Assembly: GCA_003550945.1 (NCBI GenBank)
Contig: PULL01000108.1
Location: forward strand, 1 to 5,066
Length of the DNA: 5,066 bases
Direction: 5' to 3'
DNA from: Thioalkalivibrio sp.
GTDB taxonomy: Bacteria > Pseudomonadota > Gammaproteobacteria > Ectothiorhodospirales > Ectothiorhodospiraceae
Shown piece after piece: positions 1 through 5,066 of this stretch. The notes under the pieces were generated by a model. That model searched no databases, was not told the DNA's origin, and worked only from the letters and a program-made list of their open reading frames with translations. The position numbers and the translations under genes are program-made. The number at the start of each line of letters is the position of its first letter. Position 1 is the stretch's first letter.

Positions 1-2
1 CG

Positions 3-803
3 GGCTGGGTGGACCCGGGCGCGATCAACAGCATCGAGTACCTGCATCGCGGCGATATCGCCAGCGTGGCCGTACAGTACTCCTACCTGCCCAGCTGGCT
101 GTCGCTGCTGGCCCAGCCGGAATACGGGGCGGAGACCGCGCGGGAGGTGTTCCAGGCGGTTTATCGGCACTGGACGGAACTGCCCAGCGACCAGCGGCCA
201 CGGCTCTACCTCCAGGGGCTCAGCCTCGGGGCGTTGAACTCGCAACGCTCGGTGGACATCTGGGACATCGTCGGGGACCCGGTGCACGGCGCGCTCTGGT
301 CTGGCCCACCGTTCCGGAGCGGCACCTGGCGCTGGATCACCCAACATCGCGAGCCGGGCACACCGGCCTGGCTGCCCCGGTTCCGCGACGGTTCCGTGGT
401 CCGTTTCAGCAACCAGTACACTCGGCCCGACCGGTTCGATTCCCAGTGGGGTCCGCTGCGCATCGTCTACCTCCAGTACGCGAGCGATCCGATCACCTTC
501 TTCGAGCCCGAAGCCCTCTACCGGGCGCCTGAGTGGATGTCCGAACCCCGCGGCCCGGATGTGTCGCCGAGCCTGCGCTGGTTCCCGGTCGTGACGCTGT
601 TGCAGCTGGGCGCGGACATCGCCGCGGCCGACGCCGCGCCGATCGGCTACGGCCACCGCTACGCCACCGAGCACTACATCGACGCCTGGCGCGAAGTCAG
701 CAACCCACCCGGCTGGACCGACACCGGGATCGAGCGCCTGAAATCCCGGATCGGCGACCTTCCGCCCCGGTCCGGCTCACTCGATGTCGAGGCGGGCGAG
801 TAG
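3..803 (+). CDS. Alpha/beta-hydrolase family protein (Abhydrolase_9 / DUF2319 type), C-terminal catalytic part, 5' truncated by window edge
   Basis: The reading frame is open to the left edge. The codons before the GTG at 9 read Gly-Trp, and GWVDPGA continues a conserved family stretch, so that GTG is an internal valine and the true start lies outside the window. Numbering from that codon, the alpha/beta-hydrolase nucleophile elbow is GLSLG with Ser72 (bases 222-224). Asp160 in LQYASDPITFF and His216 in GYGHRYA are the likely acid and base of the triad. The segments YSYLPSWLSLL, ALWSGPPF, WLPRFRDGS and RGPDVSP are typical of this family as I remember it. Family members usually carry several N-terminal membrane helices (Abhydrolase_9_N); that half would lie upstream and is not visible. 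The substrate is unknown, and an esterase or lipase-like role is only inferred from the fold. The last 27 bases overlap the convergent transglycosylase gene. Family assignment is confident; function is not. Confidence 0.88.
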   Translation, partial: GWVDPGAINSIEYLHRGDIASVAVQYSYLPSWLSLLAQPEYGAETAREVFQAVYRHWTELPSDQRPRLYLQGLSLGALNSQRSVDIWDIVGDPVHGALWSGPPFRSGTWRWITQHREPGTPAWLPRFRDGSVVRFSNQYTRPDRFDSQWGPLRIVYLQYASDPITFFEPEALYRAPEWMSEPRGPDVSPSLRWFPVVTLLQLGADIAAADAAPIGYGHRYATEHYIDAWREVSNPPGWTDTGIERLKSRIGDLPPRSGSLDVEAGE

Positions 804-1964
804 TTCCCGGCCAGCGAAACCATCCGGGATCATGCCCTCCGATAACTGAAAGCCCCGGATCGCGTTGCGCGTCGCCGGGCCGAGGATGCCGTCCACCTCG
901 CCGCTGTCGAAGCCCCGGTCGTTGAGCGTGGCCTGCATCTGCATCACCTGGTCGCGGGAGAGGCGTGGAGCGTCGGAAGGCGGTGACGTATGCAGGGGTC
1001 CCGCGCCGGCGATGCGGTCGGCGAGGTGGCCTACCGCCAGCGCGTAATACTCCGAACGGTTCCACCCGAGGATCACGTTGAAGTTGGGGTACACCAGGAA
1101 CGCCGGGCCGCGATGGCCGGCGGGCAGCAGCAGCGTAGCCGGCAGATCGAGTTCCGCGACGGGATGGCCGGACACGTCGGTAACGCCCATCCGACGCCAC
1201 TCGCCGAGCGGGCGGCGCAGGGTTTTGCCCGCCTCGGCGAAATCGAAGCCCGTCGGCAGCAGGACCTCCCGCCCCCAGCGGTAGCCCGTTTCCCAGCCGA
1301 GATCTTTCAGGAAGCTGCCCGCGGACAACATCGCATCGGGAACGCTGTTCCAGAGATCCCGCCGGCCGTCGCCGTCTCCGTCCACCGCGTGGCGCAGGAA
1401 CACCGAGGGCATGAACTGGACGTGGCCCATCGCGCCGGCCCAGGAGCCTCGCATGCGTTCCAGCGGGATCGCGTCTTCCTGCACGATCTGCAGCGCCGCG
1501 ATCAGCTCGCCGGTGAAGAATTCCGAACGGCGTGGATCGCAGGCCAGTGTGGCCAGCGCGCTGGGCACGAACGTGCGGCCAAAGTAGCTGCCGTAATTGG
1601 TTTCCAGTCCCCAGAACGCCAGCAGATAGGCGGGTGGAACACCGGTTTCGCGCTGCACGCGTTCCAGCAGTGATCGGTGGGTGTCCAGCAGTTCGCGGCC
1701 CCGTTCCACCCGCCGGGGGCTCACGGTTCGCGCAAGGTAATCCGCGAACGGGGTGGTGAATTCGGGTTGACGGCGGTCCAGTTCGATCACGTGATCCAGA
1801 AATTCCACGCGTGCGAGCACGCGATCGGCTACAGAAGGCTCCACACCGTGCTGGACCGCCCGGTCGCGGATGCCTTCGAGGCACACATCGAAGGCCGGTG
1901 TCCCGAGTGCGACCGAGGGCAGCAGGGCGATCGTCAGCGCCGTGGCCAGAAGCCGGTTTTTCAT
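777..1964 (-). CDS. mltB: Lytic murein transglycosylase, MltB family, with C-terminal peptidoglycan-binding domain
   Basis: This 395-aa exported enzyme should cleave the MurNAc-GlcNAc bond of peptidoglycan, forming 1,6-anhydromuramyl ends in the periplasm. Residues 1-21 look like a signal peptide (MKNR, hydrophobic core, SVALG). Cys28 is not in a lipobox, so unlike E. coli MltB it is probably a soluble periplasmic form, as in the SltB group. The SLT_2 catalytic domain covers about 24-325: Glu121 in FWGLETNYGSYFG is the catalytic acid, followed by SWAGAMGHVQFMPS (174-187), an acidic EF-hand-like loop DGDGDGRRDLWNS (195-207), and YPNFNVILGWNRSEYYA (292-308). A PG_binding_1 domain spans about 335-393 (VDGILGPATRNAIRGFQ). 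The frame stays open far upstream, antisense to sthA, but ATG 1964 is chosen because the signal peptide begins there. The ribosome site is weak (a GAG about 9 bases upstream). The family is certain; the exact paralogue name is less so. Confidence 0.92.
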   Translation of the reverse strand: MKNRLLATALTIALLPSVALGTPAFDVCLEGIRDRAVQHGVEPSVADRVLARVEFLDHVIELDRRQPEFTTPFADYLARTVSPRRVERGRELLDTHRSLLERVQRETGVPPAYLLAFWGLETNYGSYFGRTFVPSALATLACDPRRSEFFTGELIAALQIVQEDAIPLERMRGSWAGAMGHVQFMPSVFLRHAVDGDGDGRRDLWNSVPDAMLSAGSFLKDLGWETGYRWGREVLLPTGFDFAEAGKTLRRPLGEWRRMGVTDVSGHPVAELDLPATLLLPAGHRGPAFLVYPNFNVILGWNRSEYYALAVGHLADRIAGAGPLHTSPPSDAPRLSRDQVMQMQATLNDRGFDSGEVDGILGPATRNAIRGFQLSEGMIPDGFAGRELLARLDIE

Positions 1965-2192
1965 CGGCAGGATCTCGAGTTGAGGGGCGTCGAAGCAGCA
2001 TTTCATGCGACCGGTCGCGAGCCAGGGTTGCCTCGCATAGGTCGAGTGCCCAGCATACCGGATGCGGCGGCTGGTTGGGCCTCGCGCATGTCGGTCTGAT
2101 GGCATTCGCCGGCTCGGCATGCCTGGGTCGCGCACCATCGCGGAGGCGAAACCGCTTATGCTGGCGGAAACGAGCAAGGGGGCGCAGGGGCG
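1965..2192. promoter_or_regulatory. Divergent intergenic region between the transglycosylase gene and sthA
   Basis: This 228-bp gap separates two start codons facing away from each other, so it should hold both promoters. The clearest sigma70-like hexamers are TATGCT on the minus strand (2052-2057, toward the transglycosylase) and TATGCT on the plus strand (2157-2162, toward sthA). Each matches TATAAT at 4 of 6 positions and is followed by GG, and neither has a convincing -35 box at 16-18 bp. An SD-like AAGGGG lies at 2176-2181, 11 bases before the sthA ATG, with a second G-rich run at 2187-2190. I see no convincing small gene here. The promoter calls are weak; the regulatory role is inferred mainly from gene orientation. 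Confidence 0.4.
2007..2018. repeat. 12-bp perfect palindrome GCGACCGGTCGC upstream of the transglycosylase gene
   Basis: The 12 bases read identically on both strands. The site lies 43 bases upstream of the chosen transglycosylase start and between it and the candidate -10 at 2052-2057, so it would sit in the 5' untranslated region or near the transcription start. It could be a dimeric regulator site. With no loop it would make a poor hairpin. In DNA this GC-rich, such palindromes also arise by chance, so function is unproven. Confidence 0.3.
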
Positions 2193-3587
2193 ATGAGGCA
2201 CGATCATTTCGACGCGATCGTGATCGGCAGCGGGCCGGCCGGCGAAGGCGCGGCGATGAAACTGGTGAAGGCTGGCCGGCGGGTCGCGGTAGTCGAAGCG
2301 CACGGCAGCGTTGGAGGCGGCTGCACCCACTGGGGAACGATTCCCTCCAAAGCGCTGCGCCAGGCCATTCAGATGGTTGCCGACACGCGGCGTGACCCCG
2401 TGCTCCGCCGCCTGGCGGGCGCCGTGCAGGTGGATTATCCCGAACTCCTCGCGTCGGCTACGGACGTGATCGGCGAACAGGTGCGCACACGCAACCGCCA
2501 CTACACCCGCAACCAAGTGCCGATCCTGCACGGCTGGGCGCGTTTCACCGATGCCCGCACGCTGGCGGTGACCCAGGGCGAGGCAACCCGTACCTACACC
2601 GCCGATCACTTCGTGCTGGCGACCGGATCCAGGCCCTACCATCCGGACGACGTCGATTTCACCCATCCGCGCATCCACGACAGCGATTCGATCCTGCATC
2701 TCACGCATTCGCCGTCGTCGATCACCATCTACGGAGCGGGCGTGATCGGCTGCGAATACGCGTCGATCTTCTGCAACCTTGCCATCAAAACCAACCTCGT
2801 GAATACCCGCGACCGGTTGCTTTCGTTCCTCGACGACGAGATCACGGACGCGTTGGGCTACCACCTGCGCAACCAGGGCACGGTGATCCGCAACAACGAG
2901 GAATACGAACGGGTCGAGGCACGCGACGACTGTGTGATCCTGCATTGCCACTCGGGCAAGAAATTTCGCAGCGACGTGCTGCTGTGGGCCAACGGGCGTT
3001 CGGGCAACACCCGCGACATGGGGCTCGCAGAGATCGGGGTGGCCGTGAACCACCGCGGTCAGGTCGAGGTGAACGAACGCTTTCAGACCGCACTGCCGCA
3101 CATCTACGCAGCCGGCGACGTGGTCGGTGCGCCCGCACTTGCCAGCGCCAGCTACGACCAGGGCCGGTTTGTCGGCACCCAGATCGCGGACGGGGAGACC
3201 GACTGGCGCCTGATCCACGATATTCCCACCGGCATTTACACGAGCCCGGAGATCAGTTCCATCGGCCGCACGGAACGCGAGCTGACCGCACAGAAGATTC
3301 CCTACGAGGTGGGGCAGGCCAATTTCAAGAGCATCGCGCGGGCGCAGATCACCCGGCACACGGTGGGTGTGCTGAAGCTGCTGTTCCACCGTGAGACAAG
3401 GGAGATCCTCGGCATCCACTGCTTTGGTGAACAGGCCTCCGAGATCATCCACATCGGCCAGGCGATCATGGCCCAGTCAGGTCCTGCCAACACCATCGAG
3501 TACTTCGTGGAGACGACGTTCAACTACCCGACGATGGCCGAAGCCTACCGCATCGCCGCGTTGAACGGCCTCAACCGGCTGTTCTGA
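2193..3587 (+). CDS. sthA: Soluble pyridine nucleotide transhydrogenase (Si-specific NAD(P)+ transhydrogenase)
   Basis: This 464-aa cytoplasmic FAD enzyme should transfer hydride between NADPH and NAD+, usually draining excess NADPH into NADH. Length and sequence follow E. coli SthA (466 aa) from end to end. The N-terminal FAD-binding motif is IGSGPAGEGAA (11-21), followed by GGGCTHWGTIPSKALR (41-56). The second Rossmann motif GAGVIGCEYASIF (181-193) binds the pyridine nucleotide, with NTRDRLL (204-210) after it. YAAGDVVG (305-312) is the second FAD motif, and the C-terminal dimerisation domain ends in TTFNYPTMAEAYRIAALNGLNRLF. It belongs to the dihydrolipoamide dehydrogenase superfamily but lacks the active disulfide: Cys44 remains, and the second position is Thr49. 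Tyr445 replaces the catalytic histidine of the disulfide reductases. Both changes are normal for SthA and separate it from Lpd. The ATG at 2193 has an SD-like AAGGGG upstream and gives the expected N-terminus. Confidence 0.97.
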   Translation: MRHDHFDAIVIGSGPAGEGAAMKLVKAGRRVAVVEAHGSVGGGCTHWGTIPSKALRQAIQMVADTRRDPVLRRLAGAVQVDYPELLASATDVIGEQVRTRNRHYTRNQVPILHGWARFTDARTLAVTQGEATRTYTADHFVLATGSRPYHPDDVDFTHPRIHDSDSILHLTHSPSSITIYGAGVIGCEYASIFCNLAIKTNLVNTRDRLLSFLDDEITDALGYHLRNQGTVIRNNEEYERVEARDDCVILHCHSGKKFRSDVLLWANGRSGNTRDMGLAEIGVAVNHRGQVEVNERFQTALPHIYAAGDVVGAPALASASYDQGRFVGTQIADGETDWRLIHDIPTGIYTSPEISSIGRTERELTAQKIPYEVGQANFKSIARAQITRHTVGVLKLLFHRETREILGIHCFGEQASEIIHIGQAIMAQSGPANTIEYFVETTFNYPTMAEAYRIAALNGLNRLF

Positions 3588-3588
3588 G

Positions 3589-3618
3589 CCGGTCGGCCAA
3601 CGACGGGGCCAAGACCGG
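3589..3618. terminator. GC-rich hairpin between convergent sthA and the small exported protein gene (terminator-like, no T-run)
   Basis: Just after the sthA stop, CCGGTC (3589-3594) plus GGCC (3595-3598) can pair with GGCC (3607-3610) plus GACCGG (3613-3618). This leaves an 8-base loop and a two-base AA bulge, giving about ten G/C-rich pairs. It sits in the 49-bp gap between two 3' ends, where a bidirectional terminator is expected. No T-tract follows on either strand, so it is not a canonical intrinsic terminator. It may instead stabilise 3' ends or be fortuitous. Confidence 0.35.
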
Positions 3619-3636
3619 TGCAGGTTGGCAGGTCAG

Positions 3637-3936
3637 CTATTCGAGGTTGCCGCCGCTGATTCGGCCTTTGGTATCGAGTTCGGCCATGAAGCGGTAATAC
3701 TGCGAACAGACGTCGCGGCTCACGATGTCGCCGGGCAGGATCAGCCAGACGTCAGGGAAAGCCTGTTGGAATTCCTCGGGCGTAGGCCGCGAGGCCACGA
3801 ACGCCGGCAGCTCAGAAATGTCCTTCGAGATGCCGGCCGCCGCCTCCGGTTCGTGTGGTTGCTGCGTACTGGCCGTGGCCGGCGCCGCGAGCAGGGCCGC
3901 AGACAACGAGAGGACGATCAACGATCGTAGCCACAT
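3637..3936 (-). CDS. Small exported protein of unknown function (99 aa)
   Basis: I do not recognise a named family with confidence. The ORF encodes 99 residues. MWLR, a hydrophobic stretch (about 5-18) and APATA before Ser23 form a classic Sec signal peptide, with likely cleavage after Ala22, leaving a mature protein of about 77 residues. There is no lipobox. The mature part has a polar, Ala/Glu-rich linker (23-37), a segment SRPTPEEFQQAFPDVWLILPGD (49-70), and a compact end VSRDVCSQYYRFMAELDTKGRISGGNLE (72-99). Cys77 is the only cysteine. The ELDxxGRIxGG ending looks like a beta hairpin closing a small domain. Reality is supported by the signal peptide, the near-perfect SD at 3941-3950 and a possible upstream promoter. 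It converges on sthA and lies downstream of the transporter gene on the same strand, 118 bp away, so it may have its own promoter. Export to the periplasm is inferred; function is unknown. Confidence 0.8.
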   Translation of the reverse strand: MWLRSLIVLSLSAALLAAPATASTQQPHEPEAAAGISKDISELPAFVASRPTPEEFQQAFPDVWLILPGDIVSRDVCSQYYRFMAELDTKGRISGGNLE

Positions 3937-3940
3937 GATC

Positions 3941-3950
3941 CCACCTCCTT
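3941..3950 (-). promoter_or_regulatory. Strong Shine-Dalgarno site for the 99-aa exported protein
   Basis: The minus strand reads AAGGAGGTGG four bases before the ATG, putting the GGAGG core about 7 bases from the start codon, an ideal spacing. It is the strongest ribosome site in the window. It fixes the start at 3936 and suggests efficient translation. Confidence 0.8.
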
Positions 3951-3971
3951 CCTCTATTCTTCTCGTGCCAG

Positions 3972-4000
3972 AATGTAGACGACACCTCCACGGCTGGCCA
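3972..4000 (-). promoter_or_regulatory. Candidate sigma70-type promoter for the 99-aa exported protein
   Basis: On the minus strand, TGGCCA (3995-4000) and TACATT (3972-3977) are separated by exactly 17 bp. Each matches its consensus (TTGACA, TATAAT) at 4 of 6 positions. Transcription would begin near 3965, giving a leader of about 30 bases that includes the strong SD. The rest of the 118-bp gap (3937-4054) holds only a weak 5-bp stem, TCGGC/GCCGA (4038-4054), right after the transporter stop. Confidence 0.35.
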
Positions 4001-4054
4001 AACAGGCACAGATGAGGTCCGGTTGCGGAGCGAACCCTCGGCCGGTCGCGCCGA

Positions 4055-4951
4055 CTACCTTTTCGTCACGCTTGCCAGCACGATGCCGGCGGCAATCAAC
4101 AGCGCCCCGGTCATGTGAAAAGCCTGCAGGCGCTCGCCCAGCAGCAGGATGGCCATTGCCGCGCCGAAGACGGGCATCAGGTGCAGGTATTGGCCAGTGC
4201 GGTTCGCTCCCATCTCGGCGACCGCCCGATTCCAGAAGAAATAGGCGAGCACGGACGGAAACAGCGCCACGTAGCCGATGGCGCTGAGATTGACGAGGTT
4301 GACCTCGAAGCCCTGTCCGGTGCCGAGTTCCCAGGCGTAGAGCACCGCCAGTGGCGGCAGGCCAATCGCGACGAGCGCGCCGAGGAAAGTCATGGGTTCC
4401 ATCTCCGGTGGCCGCCAGCGCAGGAACACCGAGTACAGCGCCCAGACCAGGTTCGCGGCCAGAACCCAGAGGTCACCGCGGTTGAAGTCCCAGCCCGCAA
4501 GTACCTGCGGGCTGCCCTCCGTGGCGATCACCGCGACCCCGGCCATCGACAGCAGGATGCCGAAGACCTGGGCGCTGCGCAGCGGCACGCGGAACAGCAG
4601 GAACGAAAGCGCCAGAATGACCATCGGCGTGACCGACGCGAGGAGCACGCCGTTCGTGGCTGTCGTGTGCTGCAGGCCCAGGTAGGCGAAGGTGTTGTAG
4701 CTGGTGACCCCCAGAACCGCGAACAGCGTCAGCAACGCCCAGTGACGACGGATCAGGGCGCGCTGCCGCCAGAGCCCTGCCGCGACGAACGGCAGCAGGA
4801 TCGTCAGCGCAACCGCCCAGCGCCAGAACGACAACGCGATGGGCGGGATGTCGGCGTGCAGCGCCCGGGCCAGCACGAAGTTTCCCGCCCAGAACAACGG
4901 GGGCAGCATCGCCAGCAGCCAGATCGGCCCGAGGCGGATTCCCCGCCTCAT
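4055..4951 (-). CDS. EamA/DMT-superfamily transporter (RhaT/YdcZ-like drug/metabolite exporter)
   Basis: With the start at ATG 4951 this encodes 298 aa, the usual size for a ten-helix inner-membrane EamA protein. Hydrophobic segments lie at roughly 10-29, 37-59, 70-92, 100-120, 126-145, 159-177, 187-207, 222-240, 256-271 and 277-296, forming two tandem EamA repeats (about 11-142 and 159-294). Family-typical stretches are PPLFWAGNFVLAR near the N-terminus, HTTATNGVLLASVTPM (95-110) at the end of helix 3 and into helix 4, and the second-repeat pair MPVFGAAMAILLLGERLQ (259-276). Arginine-rich turns such as RQRALIRRH (62-70) fit cytoplasmic loops. The frame is open 33 codons further upstream, but that extension is polar, with two cysteines, and unlike the family. 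ATG 4951 has GAAAGG just before it and starts MRRGIRLG ahead of helix 1. Members export amino acids, metabolites or drugs; nothing nearby points to a substrate. Confidence 0.93.
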   Translation of the reverse strand: MRRGIRLGPIWLLAMLPPLFWAGNFVLARALHADIPPIALSFWRWAVALTILLPFVAAGLWRQRALIRRHWALLTLFAVLGVTSYNTFAYLGLQHTTATNGVLLASVTPMVILALSFLLFRVPLRSAQVFGILLSMAGVAVIATEGSPQVLAGWDFNRGDLWVLAANLVWALYSVFLRWRPPEMEPMTFLGALVAIGLPPLAVLYAWELGTGQGFEVNLVNLSAIGYVALFPSVLAYFFWNRAVAEMGANRTGQYLHLMPVFGAAMAILLLGERLQAFHMTGALLIAAGIVLASVTKR

Positions 4952-5056
4952 CGCCTTTCGCCGTTCACCCGTGCACGTCTCACACCCGACAGCATACGCC
5001 ACCGCCCCCACCCGTTTGCCACCCTCCGGGGTCGGACCAGGGTAACCCATTGAATA

Positions 5057-5062
5057 ATTGTA
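5057..5062 (-). promoter_or_regulatory. Candidate -10 element for the EamA transporter gene
   Basis: The last 20 bases are strikingly AT-rich compared with the rest of the window. The minus strand reads TACAAT at 5057-5062, a 5 of 6 match to TATAAT. A -35 box would lie beyond the right edge and cannot be checked. Transcription would start near 5050, leaving a leader of about 100 bases before the ATG at 4951. The segment 4952-5056 otherwise shows no gene I can support. Confidence 0.4.
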
Positions 5063-5066
5063 AAAA

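Noticed and set aside
697..2001. 434-codon minus-strand ORF in another frame over the transglycosylase gene
   Set aside because: Its product is Arg/Pro/Gly-rich with no motifs, while the overlapping frame encodes a full MltB domain with catalytic Glu121.
1965..3452. Minus-strand reading frame that stays open for nearly 900 codons, running antisense through all but the last 135 bases of sthA and into the transglycosylase gene
   Set aside because: Upstream of base 1964 the translation is Arg/His/Ala/Val-rich with no domain. It is the kind of shadow frame expected opposite a GC-rich gene. The plus-strand sthA is unmistakable, and the transglycosylase signal peptide starts at 1964.
2193..3587. 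Dihydrolipoamide dehydrogenase, glutathione reductase or mercuric reductase as the identity of the flavoprotein
   Set aside because: The redox disulfide is missing (Cys44/Thr49) and Tyr445 replaces the catalytic His. GGGCTHWGTIPSK and the C-terminal NYPTMAEAYRIAALNGLNRLF are diagnostic of SthA.
1044..3711. Near-repeat GCGTAATACTCCGAAC (about 1044-1059) and GCGGTAATACTGCGAAC (about 3691-3707)
   Set aside because: Both are minus-strand codons for similar short peptides (SEYYA and SQYYR) in unrelated genes. Single short match, no array or target-site structure.
4038..4054. 5-bp stem TCGGC/GCCGA with a 7-base loop right after the transporter stop, as a terminator
   Set aside because: The stem is short and there is no T-tract. 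A 5-bp match is common by chance in DNA this GC-rich.
4952..5050. 33-codon N-terminal extension of the transporter to an ATG at 5050
   Set aside because: The extension is polar, contains two cysteines, does not resemble EamA N-termini, and would overlap the probable promoter and leader. ATG 4951 has a reasonable SD.
4115..5053. 312-codon plus-strand ORF opposite the EamA transporter
   Set aside because: The product is dominated by Gln, Arg, His and Asp, the antisense image of hydrophobic transmembrane codons. No family features are visible.

Overview
The window is a GC-rich (roughly two-thirds G+C by eye), densely coded stretch of bacterial chromosome. A full-length SthA-type soluble transhydrogenase and an exported MltB-type lytic transglycosylase together suggest a gammaproteobacterium with a high-GC genome. 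I cannot assign a genus from sequence alone. I see no mobile element, CRISPR array, tRNA or rRNA.

Layout, left to right: (1) the C-terminal catalytic part of a membrane-type alpha/beta hydrolase (Abhydrolase_9/DUF2319 family), plus strand, truncated by the left edge; (2) a secreted MltB-family lytic murein transglycosylase with a C-terminal peptidoglycan-binding domain, minus strand, whose 3' end overlaps the hydrolase gene by 27 bp; (3) a 228-bp divergent intergenic region with a 12-bp perfect palindrome and weak promoter-like hexamers; (4) sthA, soluble NAD(P)+ transhydrogenase, plus strand; (5) a 49-bp convergent gap holding a GC-rich hairpin; (6) a 99-aa exported protein of unknown function, minus strand, with a near-ideal ribosome binding site; (7) a 118-bp gap with a candidate promoter for gene 6; (8) an EamA/DMT-family ten-helix transporter, minus strand, with an AT-rich promoter-like sequence at the right edge.

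The genes do not form one pathway. The gene order alternates strands (+, -, +, -, -), so most are probably separate transcription units. Two products act in the envelope (transglycosylase, transporter), one is exported with unknown role, the hydrolase is probably membrane-anchored, and SthA balances NADPH and NADH in the cytoplasm. I found no convincing new multi-gene system. The least understood items are the 99-aa exported protein and the Abhydrolase_9 enzyme.
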